A stretch of DNA of 64,000 nucleotides, taken from contig CM055095.1 in NCBI GenBank assembly GCA_029204225.1, forward strand, positions 24,526,190 to 24,590,189, given 5' to 3'. The notes under the pieces were generated by a model, which did no database searches, was not told the origin of the DNA, and worked only from the letters and a program-made list of their open reading frames with translations. Source of the DNA: Diphasiastrum complanatum. Taxonomy: Eukaryota > Streptophyta > Lycopodiopsida > Lycopodiales > Lycopodiaceae. Position numbers and translations under genes: made by a program. Shown piece after piece: positions 34,301 to 45,110 of this stretch; position 1 is the first letter of the stretch, and each line of letters starts with the position of its first letter.

Positions 34301-34350
34301 TTGGAGAGTTTGCGGATCCCAAGGCAACCCTAACCCTAGTTAATAAGTGA
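31350..34350 (+). pseudogene. Tat-F extra ORF after integrase (~1000 codons, broken)
   Basis: This is a sense-strand coding region of about 3 kb between integrase and the putative 3' LTR. Segment 1 (31350 to about 32105) is an open globular domain (MSSTDTSKSPRYTIHRDVP, then MDFIALAFSTWKEEKSKLYI and HLLNNFLMVGHLIKDRI). Its layout recalls the plant-specific transposon-protein domain often called Transposase_32/PTTA; this is inference. After one frameshift, segment 2 (32126-33520) is Pro/Ser/Ala-rich, then a long heptad-rich coiled coil (about 32750-33150), broken only by in-frame TAA (32507) and TAG (33191). Segment 3 (33562-34350) reads RALQAYQREYGHAPNPTVR and WESRFTSWTTSKWIAGAHCC. It ends just before a purine-rich tract. 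Function is unknown. Confidence 0.6.
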
Positions 34351-34930
34351 GAGGAATTTGGCACCCTACGTGTGTAAGTCCAATCCGATGATCACATAGT
34401 GATTTGATTAATTAGAAAGTCAATAAAAGGACTTTAGACCTTTTTGTGAGACTTTTAATGTCGCAGGGCCTAAATGTCAAGTTAAAAAATAAAGTTGAGT
34501 TTCTCTCCAAATTAGACGATTCTCACGCTTTTTTAAATTTCAATAATTAGAGAGGCAGAAATGGACCAATAGGATTCAGAGGCCAGGGTCCTCCTCTCTA
34601 TTATAAAAAGAGACCAACTCGAGTTCTTACGCATGTTCATTTTCTCATTTCAATAAAGCAGATTGGTTCTTTTCATAAATAGATTGATGAATGTCCTTGC
34701 TCTCTATCACTTTTCCTCCATCTCTCATGCTTTTTTTTGTTTTTGCTAATTGTCGGATCTGATTGTTATTGAGATTGTATGTTATTATACTTTTTATGAG
34801 AGAGAAAGGGAGAGAGAGAAAAAGTAAGATTATCTTTGTTGTGGAAGCGTAGTGTTAATGGATCTAAGTGTTAATGGATGTAGTGTTAATGTTTAGGGTT
34901 AATGGATGTTAGAGTTAAATGTGAATCTTT
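34351..34930 (+). repeat. Putative Tat-F 3' LTR
   Basis: A purine-rich tract (AAGTGAGAGGAA, 34346-34357) directly follows the extra ORF, then sequence starting TTTGGCACCCTACG. A TATA-like box (CTATTATAAAAAGAG) lies at about 34599 and an AATAAA signal at about 34653, as expected for an LTR. The right end is not defined. Inside, 34852-34915 has three or four imperfect copies of AGTGTTAATGGATCTA. No 5' LTR remains for comparison. Confidence 0.45.
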
Positions 34931-35403
34931 CATTCATGCTGAATTCTGAACTGTACTATCGCTCTCATGGGAACGAATCTATGCGTGACAACTAACTTCG
35001 TCTCTTTGATGCTAGATTGACTAGATCTTGAATTCAGGTTAGGCAAGGAAAGAAACCCACTACAATGATCATAGGCATTTCCTCTATGTCATGTTTTGCT
35101 TTAAGCTGAAAGAAATATCCGTTCAAACTCCTGCAACATGTCAAACCCAAAATTACAACGAACTAATGAATATTTTCAAAATCAAATTTTACGTCCAGGT
35201 CACTCTCTTCGCTGCTAGCTTTGCCTCTTTCTTTGCCTCGGTGGATATGATTGGTTCCATAATAGAAGTCAAAGCATGAAATAATTCCTCTCCATATCTG
35301 AACTTGATAGAAGTAAAGTACTTTGGAAAAGAGCTTGCAAAGGATTCTAACGATCATGCAAGACACATGGAAGGTAAAGTGCCTTACATAGAAAATCAGG
35401 AGG
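34931..35403. other. No identifiable feature
   Basis: AT-rich sequence without recognisable coding, repeat or RNA signal. It may hold the 3' part of the Tat-F LTR or an intron of the fragment to the right. Confidence 0.4.
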
Positions 35404-35448
35404 TTACACTACAAAGCAAAAAATGATTATGTTAATATGTAAAGACAT

Positions 35449-36260
35449 ACCTCCTGCATCTTGGCATAACTCTAGTATATTCGGAGCCTCCAATCTAAGA
35501 GTCTCGTAGACTACTTGACGAGCAACCCACATGCGGAACAATTTGTCACCTTGTGCAATACTGTATTTATCACGAGCCACAGCTCCACCGAAGCATAGTG
35601 AGAGCCATTGGCACCTTGTCTCATTGAAAACCGTTGACAAACGCAACACATTTAGCTTTTCTAAACCCATAGAAAAACCCTTCTCTTCCAAATTTTTTGT
35701 TGTTATAAGATTGAACCACCGTTCTCCGTGCTTGGGGTCAATAATCCCCAATAGTTTTGTCATTCGATTGCCAAGGTCTGGCCAATCTTCACTGGTGGCA
35801 AGCTCTTGCTCGAAGGATTCATTATCCTTCAACCATATCGGGTCCCATGTGGATTTTATGTCATCATTAACCTTAACTGGTACACCACCCACTCCACACA
35901 AAGAAAGTACAAAGGCACTTTTCTCCTCAAGGTAGCCATCTTGCCTGAACATGGCCCTTAGAACCTTTTTCAATGGACCAACTTGACGAACACTCTCATG
36001 AATGTAAATCCTGCATAAAGGAATTTATGGAGGTGGTGTCCATCTTACCATTCGAAGCCGCTTCATAGTAGATGATAGCATTTCCACATGAAAGTTTTGA
36101 AATGCAAGCAATCTCATCATCTTGAAACCTACCCTTCTTCTTTCTTCCCTCATGCTCAATGTCATCCAAGGGCAAATCCTCTTGCAAGACTGCTTGCAAT
36201 CGCTCCACCTCTTCTTTTTCATGTGTTCTTCCGTGACAATATCTTCGACCAATTCTTCTT
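35449..36260 (-). pseudogene. Unrecognised host-gene fragment with exon borders
   Basis: Minus strand. One coding piece (35996-36252, mended over one lost base) reads EELVEDIVTEEHMKKK, VERLQAVLQEDLPLDD and GRFQDDEIACISKLSCGNAI. It ends at a GTAAGA donor-like site near 36045. A second piece resumes after CAG as IYIHESVRQVGPLKKVLRAM and runs through SAFVLSLCGVGGVPVKVND, WFNLITTKNLEEKGFSMGLE and FRMWVARQVVYETLRLEAPN. It ends at a clear donor GGAG|GTATGT at about 35449. The apparent intron is only about 38 bases, so part may be deleted. The composition is that of a soluble host protein, not a transposon. I do not recognise the family. A possible further exon is 36585-36776. Confidence 0.5.
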
Positions 36261-36775
36261 AAACATCTTGGCTCCGAGTGGATGTTTCCATTTCAAAGTC
36301 GGTAGCAGCTCATTCTGCATGAACACGACAACACATTTTTGAAATTAAGGAAGAACATCTCGCTGCAAATGATTAGAGATAGAGTATATTAGTCATTATG
36401 TAATTTATCTCTACTTTCAATAAAAAAAAGTAGGCCTTCATATTCACTTATGTGGAGCTCTTTCAAGTCTACCAGTTTTAAGTATGCCAGTATGGAATCG
36501 TATTCTAATTGTGAAAAGTAACATGAATTTTCTAATTGAGAAAAAAAAACACTTGCTTTTTGCTATGGTTTTTTACTTCCATTTTTATCGGCAACAAATC
36601 GTTCCTGCAAAGAAGAATAATACATCACCATTCAATTTGTGAGAACTCATTTGCAAAATAGCTCCATTTAGACTTATTCCAAGGGTTTCATCAATAGAAG
36701 TGACTAATGACATAATACTACTTAGATCTAAGCCATTACGACCTCTCAGAGGTTCTAAACATGGAGCGTTGGCCA
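36261..36775 (-). other. Possible intron and upstream exon of the same fragment
   Basis: Mostly AT-rich non-coding sequence. A minus-strand frame at 36585-36776 (LDLSSIMSLVTSIDETLGIS, SSHKLNGDVLFFF) could be an upstream exon, and an acceptor-like TTTGCAG lies at about 36604-36610. It runs into the inverted-terminus block on its 5' side, so no start can be assigned. Confidence 0.3.
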
Positions 36776-37138
36776 TGGCTCCCTGGCCAGATTTTTGCCT
36801 TGGCTAGCTTGATGGCATGGCACACCATCAAGTTGGCCGAGGCCAAAAAAAAAAAAATTTGTTCAGTTTATGAAGCTATATAAATGCAAAATGCTAAGTC
36901 GCTAAGTAGACAGGAAACAGTTCTGCTGTCAATTGAGGTTGATCAAGGACATGTTGTCGGAGAAATCTGAAGACTCGGATTATATGAAAATCAACCATGA
37001 AAATATTTGCAGTACGTTGTGAGATCCAGAGGCGTGAGGAGATTACATCAGCAAGAATATATAAGATTATTAGCCGCTATGACACAACTTGCATACATCT
37101 CGAAACCAGAGCGGGTAAATGGTTAAATGTAGATTCAC

Positions 37139-37163
37139 TTAGGGTTTAGGGTTTAGGGTTTAC
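37139..37163 (+). repeat. Interstitial plant telomere repeat (TTTAGGG)3
   Basis: TTAGGG followed by TTTAGGGTTTAGGG and a partial TTTA form a short perfect array of the Arabidopsis-type telomere unit, embedded in unrelated sequence. This supports a plant origin. Such short arrays can arise from double-strand break repair or act as a telo-box in promoters. Confidence 0.85.
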
Positions 37164-37546
37164 AGGTAGCAACATAAAGCCAAACACGTTGCTTGCCACT
37201 TCGAAAACCTCAATTAAAAAACAAAACAAAGTAATTAACTAAAATGCAGCTGAATCCACTCTTGCCCTGTCCAGAGCAAAACAAATTTGCATGTTCTTGC
37301 CCTGGACAACGTGATAAACTGGCAGTAATAAAGTAGAAAGAACGTGGCCAATCTGAGCCATAACTAAGTTTTTACAAGCATCATAACAAATCTTAATCAC
37401 GTATCCTTTCGAGAATGAAGATCCTTAAGATTCTCTATGCTAGCAGGAATTTCAGAAGTGTTGAAGCTAAGATTCAAACCAGGTCACAAATTCACATACT
37501 CTTTATTTCCTTTCTTTTGATAATATATGCTTGGGTCAAGCTTTCG

Positions 37547-37862
37547 TTAGTTCGTGTTCTAAGTTTCTTAGACCAACTGAGAATCCTTAGTTTAAAACGT
37601 AACTTCTTCAATGGTATTCAAGACCTTCGCTCATTTTACTTACACGAAAATCAGTTTTCAGGTGAAGTACCCAACTCAATGTCTTTTTTAGTTCGTCTCT
37701 GGAGGCTTGTTCTGTCTAATAAGAATCTAAGTGGCATGATACCAATCTTTTAGTCATCTGTTGACTTTGAGGCTTGAAAATAACATAATTATTGGCAGTA
37801 TCCCACCTTTCAGCAATCTGCAGGATCTCAATATATTTGGCAATCAACTGAGTGTAGAGCGA
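37547..37862 (+). pseudogene. LRR receptor-like protein fragment
   Basis: Plus strand. Consecutive leucine-rich repeats read LRILSLKRNFFNG, LRSFYLHENQFSGEVPNS, LWRLVLSNKNLSGMIP and, after a frameshift, LTLRLENNIIIGSIPPFSNL and LNIFGNQLS. The LxxLxLxxNxLxGxIP spacing is that of plant extracellular receptor-like kinases and proteins. No signal peptide, membrane segment or kinase is present. It stops where the fold-back palindromes begin and lies within the 15-bp inverted termini. It is a captured or eroded scrap. Confidence 0.7.
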
Positions 37863-38091
37863 TTTGATCTGTTGCCTGGCTAGCTTGATGGCTTGGCATG
37901 CCGGCGTGCCAAGCCATCAACCTGAAAAATGCAAATTTTTTTTTGCCTTGGGACAAAAAATTTTACATTTTCTAGCCCTGGCCAGCTTGATGGCTTGGCA
38001 CGCCGGCTTGCCAAGCCATCAAGCTGAATTTTTTTTGCATTTTCCAGCGCTGGCCAGGGCTAGCATTTTTTTTGCCCTGGCCAGGGAGCCA

Positions 38092-38336
38092 ATCATTGCT
38101 TTTTGCAAGCTACCTTTCAATGTGCAGTGAAACCTAGCATACTATGAATAAGATGCTCACCACAATATGTCGCTGGTGCACTTTGCTTCACTTTCGCCTT
38201 CCGTTAGCTGGATCCAATTTTCTTTTGGTCACCTTCTTCCACGCTTATCATCCTCTCTCTCTCTCGCCTTCTCCCTCTCATTTGCTCGCTCTTGTTCTGC
38301 TTCCCTTCATCTTCTCTCTCGCTTTGCTCTCCCTCG

Positions 38337-38378
<42 letters not shown>

Positions 38379-39479
38379 ATTTGACAGTGTACATTTTGTC
38401 TATCTTTATTTATATTTCTCTCTCAAATGGTTTAGATTGGATGTTACCTTTTCTCTCTTATCTATCTCCACCTCTAAGAATGTATTTAATGCAACATGTG
38501 CATGCCAGCTCTCTAGTCGGTGGAGCAAGCATTGTAACATTAAAAAATTTAAAAGTTACGTATTGCCACTTGACCCTTATAATATTTTGATTAATTGTAG
38601 TTGTGGCTCATTAATTGCAATCTTGGCCACTAGGTTTTCTCATTGAAATTACAATTAATTAGCCATAAATACAATTATTGGACATACAAAAATATAATTT
38701 TGGCCACTACTGACATCCAGCAGTACCTTTCACGATCTGGGAAGACTTACTATCTGTGTGTATTTTTGTGTTTGATTTTGTATTCCATCTACGGTTTCTG
38801 CCTTGTCCTATTCATGAGTTGGTATTCAAAGTTTTGGATGTTCTCAATGACAACTATCAAAATCATGTCTCAAGACTCCGAATGTTTTTACGATGGTGAC
38901 AATGGACACACTACAAGTATATCATAGAGTGTGATTGCCTCACATTTTTCTCTTACATAGATCACGTTTGGGCTTTACCATTCAATATCTCAAGCTTCAA
39001 CAAGCACTCCAATGACGATTCGTTGTGTTTCATTCGAAATTCACGAAAACATTTGTCGTGTAGCACGAGCTAAGCACCAACGTCTGTATACAATTCAAGT
39101 CAGAGTCTAGCACCTCTAAACAACCTCTTATAAATCCAATAGACATTGTGGATTTGGAAGAGAACATATCTCCTGGTCAGAGCCAGGTTGCCACTCCTCC
39201 ATATGTCATTTGAAGACTTGAATACTCAAGACAATCAAGCATCTGTTGTATTGTCGATGTTTGATCAATAATTATCAACAAACAATAAATTGCACAAGCT
39301 AGCTGATTGCATAGAGCAATTTTCAACTATATTGGACCAGTTGAAACCCTTGACTAATCATAGAAGGTCTTGCATAATTACTGGTTGATTTCTATTTTTT
39401 CTATGTAGTCTTTGTTGTCTATAGTTTGTTTGTGCTTCTGTACTACTCACAAATTGTTTTTTGTACTGATTTTTTGCAG
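38092..39479. other. No gene; (CT)n tract
   Basis: A (CT)n microsatellite occupies 38342-38370 inside a pyrimidine-rich stretch (38240-38460). Two overlapping ORFs there are low-complexity translations and not supported. The remainder is AT-rich, with a possible short exon reading KLADCIEQFSTILDQLKPL near 39290-39345. Confidence 0.45.
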
Positions 39480-39800
39480 GTTGAGAAAGTTGATAGACGA
39501 ATTTAGAATTGATAATCAACCATGTGGGGATTCAGTTGATTCTATTGTAAAACTCAAAGAGAAGTATCAATACGATTATTTTCAAGGATCTCTATTTCCT
39601 GGACGAGTTTCGGATAAGGAAAATGAAAGATGTTATATATTTAAGATGTTCAATGTTGGGTCGGCTGTTAGTATAGTTAAACAAATGCAAAGAGGTGGTG
39701 AATTGGAACATTCTTGGGTGTGCTTTGACCACGTCAAAAGAATACGTGGATTTCATAAATCTCACCGTTCCTTTTTTTATCAAAAAAATCAGATTCTTGG
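39480..39800 (+). pseudogene. Unrecognised exon-like fragment
   Basis: A strong acceptor (pyrimidine run, then TTTTTTGCAG at 39470-39479) is followed by an open frame: LRKLIDEFRIDNQPCGDSVD, KLKEKYQYDYFQGSLFPGRV, ENERCYIFKMFNVGSAVSIV and WVCFDHVKRIRGFHKSH. It looks like one internal exon of a host protein. I do not recognise the family. It ends where Copia-G sequence is joined (about 39930). The frame continues to 39846, but the last part is probably not coding. Confidence 0.4.
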
Positions 39801-39932
39801 AGTTAGTTTAGCATGGATGAGCGCTAGATTTGCTATTTTTTCTTGAGTTTTTGCTTGTATGCATTGTGGAGAGAAATCGTGAGGTGGGAGATTCATTTCC
39901 AAGCATCCAAATCCTTTCATAAATCCAACGTA

Positions 39933-41280
39933 AAGTACAATCAAGGCAATGTTGTCATCATTTATAAAAACATAAAGGTTTGGATCTAAATTTGTTCTTA
40001 CAAATCCATGTGAAAGAAAGTAACTGTCAATGCGTCCATAACATGCGCGTGGCGCTTGCTTAAGGCCATAAAGTGCTTTGCGTAGTTTACATACCTTCTG
40101 TTCTTGCCCTTTTGCCATGAAGCCCTGCGGTTGGACCATGTAAACTTCTTCCTCTAAGTCACCATTCAAAAATGCAGACTTTACATCCATTTGATGGATC
40201 TTCCACCCAAAATGAGATGCTAAGGCAATGATAAGGTGTAGCGTAGTCCACTTAGCCACTGGAGCAAATGTCTCTTCATAGTCAATTCCTTTGCTTTGCT
40301 CATAACCCTTCACTACTAGGCGTGCCTTATACTTTGCTATTGTGCCATCCGCATGAAACTTTGTTCTAAACACCCATTTGTTGTCAATGGGTTTCTTTCC
40401 AAGTGGTAGATCAACCAACTCCCATGTATCATGTCTGTGGATGGATTCTATCTCATCTTCCATTGCCCTTTGCCACTCTTTGTGATCTTTTGCCTCATCA
40501 AAGGTTGATGGCTCTCGACACTTCAAAATGTCAATCATTAGGGCATAGTTCACATGGTAACGATCTGGAGACTTCCTTTTCCGTGTTGATCTTCTCACTT
40601 CACTTTGTGTGCTAGATCCCGTTTGATTTAGCTTTGCGTCCTTCATGATCTTTTCATACCATTTTGGTATGTTAGATTCAGGTGATACACTACGTGGAGA
40701 GTACGTATCCCAAGGAGTGTCCAAGTAATGTCTCTTACTTCCAACCGGTTTCTCCTTTATTGGCAAGTACCTCCCCCTAGGCTCTTGAATAGGTGGTGTT
40801 CTTTCATACTCGCCCTCTCGACTTTCGTCTTCATGTGCATCAGTGTGGAGCATCTTCTTCATTTTCTTCCTCCAAAATTGTGGGAAGTCTCTTGATGCTT
40901 TCACCACTTGCATGGTCTTCATCTTCATACCTATGCATTTCATCAAAGATCACATCTTTGCTAATGTGAATCTTGTTCATTACATGATCAAAACACCTGT
41001 AAGCTTTTGTTCTTTCATCATAACCAACGAAGATACACTTGATTGCTTTGGCATCAAGTTTCTTTCACTCCTCCTTTGGCACATGTACATAGGCCTTACA
41101 TCCAATGACACGAAACTTGTCGATTTTTGGCTTTATTCTAGTAAATGCTTCTTCAGGAGTCACATTTGGAACCGCAACTGTAGGGCTCCTGTTTTGCAAG
41201 AACGTTGCCGCACTGCACACTTCCGACCAAAGTGAATCGGTCAAGCCCATTTGCTTTATCATGGAGTGTGCACTCTCCGT
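39933..41280 (-). pseudogene. Copia-G RT (truncated) and integrase C-terminus
   Basis: Minus strand. Integrase end (SLWSEVCSAATFLQNRSPTV, FRVIGCKAYVHVPKEE) at about 41065-41262 is followed by an acidic linker. RT reads EWQRAMEDEIESIHRHDTWE, KARLVVKGYEQSKGIDYEET, LDVKSAFLNGDLEEEVYM-type MDVKSAFLNGDLEEEVYMVQ and LRKALYGLKQAPRACYGRID. The sequence breaks off at IVLYV, just before the DD of the catalytic box, at about 39930. RNase H and the 3' LTR are missing. The RT frame is open for about 340 codons. Confidence 0.85.
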
Positions 41281-42300
41281 AATAGTTCTGTTTTTCCTTT
41301 CAGCTACACCATTACTATGCGGCGTGTGTGACTGTGTGAATTGTCTTTGAATGCCGTGTTCTTTGCAAAAGTCTTCAAAATTATCAGATTTGTATTCGCC
41401 CCCTCTATAAATCTTAGCACTTTGATGCGTGCATCCAGTTGGTTCTCTACCAAAGTCTTGAACTCCTTGAAGCGAGCAAAAGCGTCAGATTTCTTCTTCA
41501 AGAAATAAATCCATGTCCTCCTAGAATAATCATCTATGAAAGTCATAAATTAATATGCTTTCCCCAACGACATGGTCTTCATTGGGCCGCACAGGTCGCT
41601 GTGAATTAGTTCCAGCGGTTTCTTAGCTCTTGCAGCTCCACCTTTCTTGAATGTCTCTCTGTGATGCTTTCCCATGATGCATCCTTCACATATTGCATGA
41701 TGATCATCCTGCAATGCCAGTAACCCTATTACCATCTTCAGCTGCACCATCAATCTCAAGCTCCCATAGTTCAAATGACCAAGTCTTATGTGCCACAACT
41801 CGGATTGAGATGCTGTTGAGATAGCCAAACCATATTCACCTAGTTTTGTAGCATCCAATTTATAAAGGCCACAATTACTATCTCTATAACCCTTCGTCAC
41901 CACTTTGTGGTTGTGGTTCGTATCCTTCATAAGGCATCCATCCTTGAAAATTCAACTTTAAGATGTTGATTTGCCATTACACCAACATAAAGCAAACTCT
42001 TTTTGAGTCCAGGAACATAAAGTACATTAGGGATGTTTTTAATTTTGCCATCAGGAAACTGCACAGGTACATTGCCACACCCTATATCTGGCATTCCTCT
42101 CCATTGGCTTGAGTGACCTTATCCCCATCATGGATTGGTGAGAATTTTTCAAACCAATCACGTTTCCCGGTCATATGCCTTGTGGCGCCTGAGTCTATGA
42201 ACCATCTGGCACCATCATCAACTTGGGATGCCAATGCAGATGAGAAGACGGGTCTCGTCATCTTCTCCATCATCTTCGGCAATGTTTCCTTGTTGAGTCG
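41281..42300 (-). pseudogene. Copia-G protease and integrase
   Basis: Minus strand. Protease reads ARWFIDSGATRHMTGKRDW (about 42230). The integrase zinc domain reads LWHIRLGHLNYGSLRLM and CEGCIMGKHHRETF (41650-41800), then the core LELIHSDLCGPMKTMSL with the first Asp, and FIDDYSRRTWIYFLKKKSDA. The Glu-containing region (GVAERKNRTI type) is at about 41290. Frames break at 41550, 41310 and 42080. Confidence 0.85.
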
Positions 42301-43105
42301 CTTTTCCCGTCTTTATGTCTGCTTTCTTCTTATAACACTTGCGTGCCCAATGACCCGGTTTGTGGCAATAGTAACATTTGTCTTTCTTCTTCTTTTTCCC
42401 TTTTTATGACAACTCTCCTTCGTCGTCATCATCCTTGGATTTCTTAGGAATCCTTTTTCATCCTTTCTGCTTGCCTTTAGCAAGCAAGGCTTGATCCTCC
42501 TGTGGGGTTTGCCTTAACTTGACCACTTCACGATGCTGCTCTTCTTGCAACATGATTCCGTGGAAGTCTTCAAAAGTAGGCAACCTCTCCCTCAAAGCAA
42601 TGCCGCTCACAAACATCTGTAGCCCTTCCAAGACACCGCTCATTGTGGTATGTACCAATTCAATATCTCTGATTGGTTCTCCAATCGTCACAAGTTGATC
42701 TCTCAGCTCCTTTATCGTGGTGAAAAAGAATCCCACTAATTCACTTTCTTCCATCCTTACTGTGTTCAATCTCGACTTCAAGAACATGGCTCGAACTGGA
42801 TTGCAAGTTTGAAATTGCATTCTAAGAGCTTCCCAAGCTCCCCTAGCCGTCGTGGCATGACTTATGTTAGTGATCACATGGTCTTTCACTGAAAGATTGA
42901 TCAAGGACAATGTTCTCTGTGCCTTTTTATCAAAGGCCCTTATGTCACCTGGAGTGGTATTTGGCCGGACTTCAATACCTGCCACGATTTTTCACAACTC
43001 TTTCTCCATCAAAATGCTCTTCATTTTGAATTTCCAGATGTTGTAGTTAGAAGCCCCATCAAGTTTGCTTGCATCGCCCAAAATTGCCTCATTGATGTTT
43101 GCCAT
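42301..43105 (-). pseudogene. Copia-G Gag and zinc knuckle
   Basis: Minus strand. Gag starts at the ATG at 43105 (MANINEAILGDASKLDGASN, then YNIWKFKMKSILMEKEL), hits one stop near 42990, then is open for 175 codons: HATTARGAWEALRMQFQTCN, FLKSRLNTVRMEESELVGFF and ERLPTFEDFHGIMLQEEQHR, the UBN2-type copia gag. The knuckle CYYCHKPGHWARKC follows at about 42330-42375. No primer-binding site or 5' LTR is recognisable to the right. Confidence 0.85.
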
Positions 43106-43917
43106 CTCCGAACTGCTTAAAACTTCACCTGTAGGCTATAAAGTGTATGATGGAGCCAACCGTGATGTCAGAAATCGATAATAATGACCTGCAATTTTTA
43201 GCTTACCAGGCCACCCGCCGCTCTTTCACCAAATTGAAAGCCAAACTAGCGTCGTTTTCCAAAATGCTTCTCGTCACCAACTCCCAGCTTCCTGTCCAGT
43301 GGAATGGTGAAATCACTTCTAGCGTGCTTTGAACACTTTCTCCACGGCAATCACTTTGTTTTGGTGTACCGTACTTGCAGGTACAGTCAGGGTTCCCTTC
43401 GTTTGGAGGCTATAGTCTTTCGTTTGGCCAAAATAGGCTAAAGGAGGTGAAAATAAGGGCAATTTGGGTTTTTGAACTGTTTCTTCAGGGTGAAGAAACT
43501 TCACCCTTCAAAAACTTGGGACCCAACAATTTTTTTAGTTTGAAGATTTTTAATGAAGTTGCAATGCACTTTGCACTTCAGACTCCTTCAGACTTTTTCA
43601 CTTCAATCCAACGGATCCTTTAGATCCAACGACCCACCTGTCGTGAAATAACCATCGTCGATCTGTGTGAATCGAGATCGGATGGCTGTCCACGCTTTTG
43701 TGCGTTGATCAAAGGCCTTCAAAGCACTGAGCACTTCGGACCGCTAGCTGGCAAACTAGACTGGGGGCGCGAGAGTTCCCGCAACCTCTCCTCCTCTTCT
43801 CTCTGTACGATGGAGTTCTTCTCTCTCCTTCATAAGCTATGGCAGCTCCAAATGGATCGAACTGGCTGCCTTCCTTCTCCATGTGGATCTTTGGATCTTG
43901 CATGAATTGAGTCAACT
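43106..43917. other. No gene; nested hairpin
   Basis: Expected to hold the Copia-G leader and 5' LTR, but no TGATACCA primer site was seen. A nested inverted repeat occurs at 43468-43515: outer arms GTTTTTGAA/TTCAAAAAC, inner arms GTTTCTTCA/TGAAGAAAC around GGG. Short ORFs here have no recognisable domains. Confidence 0.45.
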
Positions 43918-44416
43918 TGTTATGTCAATGTCTAGTACAAGGGAATCAAAATAATTCCTAACGTGGATAGCCGGTCACTCCAGTTGTATGTGGTTATTAG
44001 TTATGTTATGCTGTTTCGGACGTGGTCATATTAAATAATTAATAATCATATGAGGGCCCAAACCTATAATTGGACATAGGAGCACATGCATGGTGAATGA
44101 CTGTTTTAATGCAAGAATAGGAGGTTAATAGCTCAATATAGGTTGCATGGGAATCCTAGGGAGAATATTCTCTCTCTTGGAGAGAATATATCCTATGGAA
44201 ACTCACCCATCTCCCTATTGAAAATTCAGATTCTTGAGCCAATTTCTCCTCTACTCTCTTGTGTTCTTCACTGTGGCTTGGGGGTGGGTTGGTTAGGGTA
44301 TTGACTAGCCTCTCCATATTGGTTGGGTGGTTCATGCTCCACAAGTGTCCTTTTGGTTTGCATGTGACAGGATTCTTGAAGATCTTCACTTGGTGATTCT
44401 AATAGTGGTATCAGAG
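43918..44416 (+). repeat. Family A gypsy-type 5' LTR and primer-binding site
   Basis: It runs from TGTTATGTCAATGTCTAG to about 44403 and is followed by the primer-binding site TGGTATCAGAG (44405-44415). It is related to 26-511 and, more distantly, to the Chromovirus B LTR (shared TGTTATGTC start and GGCTTGGGGGTG motif). A perfect hairpin, ATATTCTCTC (44165-44174) with its complement (44180-44189), is also present in the other copy. Confidence 0.85.
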
Positions 44417-45110
44417 TTTGGATCACATCTACCAAGAGGTAGAACTTGAGGATCTTGGATTTTGTAGTTCTTTTGGTGTATCTCTTTGCTTATTCTTCTA
44501 GGTGTTGGAATTCACTTTTAAGTAGGTGGCTTCTCAGATCCTTGGTGTACTTTTAGCCTAAAGATCATAATCATGGATTTGCTCCATGAATTTGATGGAA
44601 ATCATAGGTTTTTTGATGGATTTAGTGAATTTTTCACCTGGAATTCATAGTTTTTGCTTGGAATTGATCATAAGATCTCAGATTTTACTTGCTGTCTCAC
44701 AGTCATTAATGACAGGATTTAATGATTGCATGATGTTTGAATAGTCAAAAGGTTGACTAAATAGTGATTTTGGACCAAAAATTGGGGTTTTTGGGCCATA
44801 AATGGGCTATAGAAACCATGTTTGACTAGAATCAAAACTTTTAGTGATTGCATGCAATGGATTTACAGTGTTTAGGATCATATTGCACTTATTTGAGGAT
44901 TTGCCCCACACATTTTGGTCAAAATTGGTCAAAAAACAAGGTTTTTTGATGTTTTTTGGACTAATTTTGTGGTAGATCTCAAAATTCTCAGCCACTAGCT
45001 GGTAAACACATTTTCAGAGATGTAATGAAGCTATCCTAGGGCTTTCATGAAGTTTTGTTAGGGTTAGACACCATTAGGGGGCTCAAAACACCAAAATTAG
45101 TTCTTGATAC
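44417..45110 (+). other. Family A leader
   Basis: This is a non-coding leader downstream of the primer-binding site. No ORF is supported. It leads directly into a nucleocapsid/protease fragment at about 45111, so most of gag has been deleted. Confidence 0.55.

Larger units (their letters stand above)
36776..38091. mobile_element. Block with 15-bp perfect inverted termini and fold-back palindromes
   Basis: TGGCTCCCTGGCCAG at 36776-36790 is repeated as its exact reverse complement at 38077-38091. Inside the right end are two perfect palindromic stems. Arms TTGATGGCTTGGCA lie at 37885-37898 and 37907-37920. Arms CAGCTTGATGGCTTGGCA lie at 37983-38000 and 38009-38026, both with 8-base GC-rich loops. 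The left end carries a weaker version (36808-36833). Such structure fits a foldback or MITE-like DNA transposon that has taken up host sequence (telomere repeats and an LRR piece lie between). I found no target duplication, so two separate foldback elements in opposite orientation remain possible. Confidence 0.5.

Noticed and set aside
38144-38646. Two overlapping Leu/Ser-rich ORFs
   Set aside because: They arise from a pyrimidine-rich tract with a (CT)n microsatellite in two frames.
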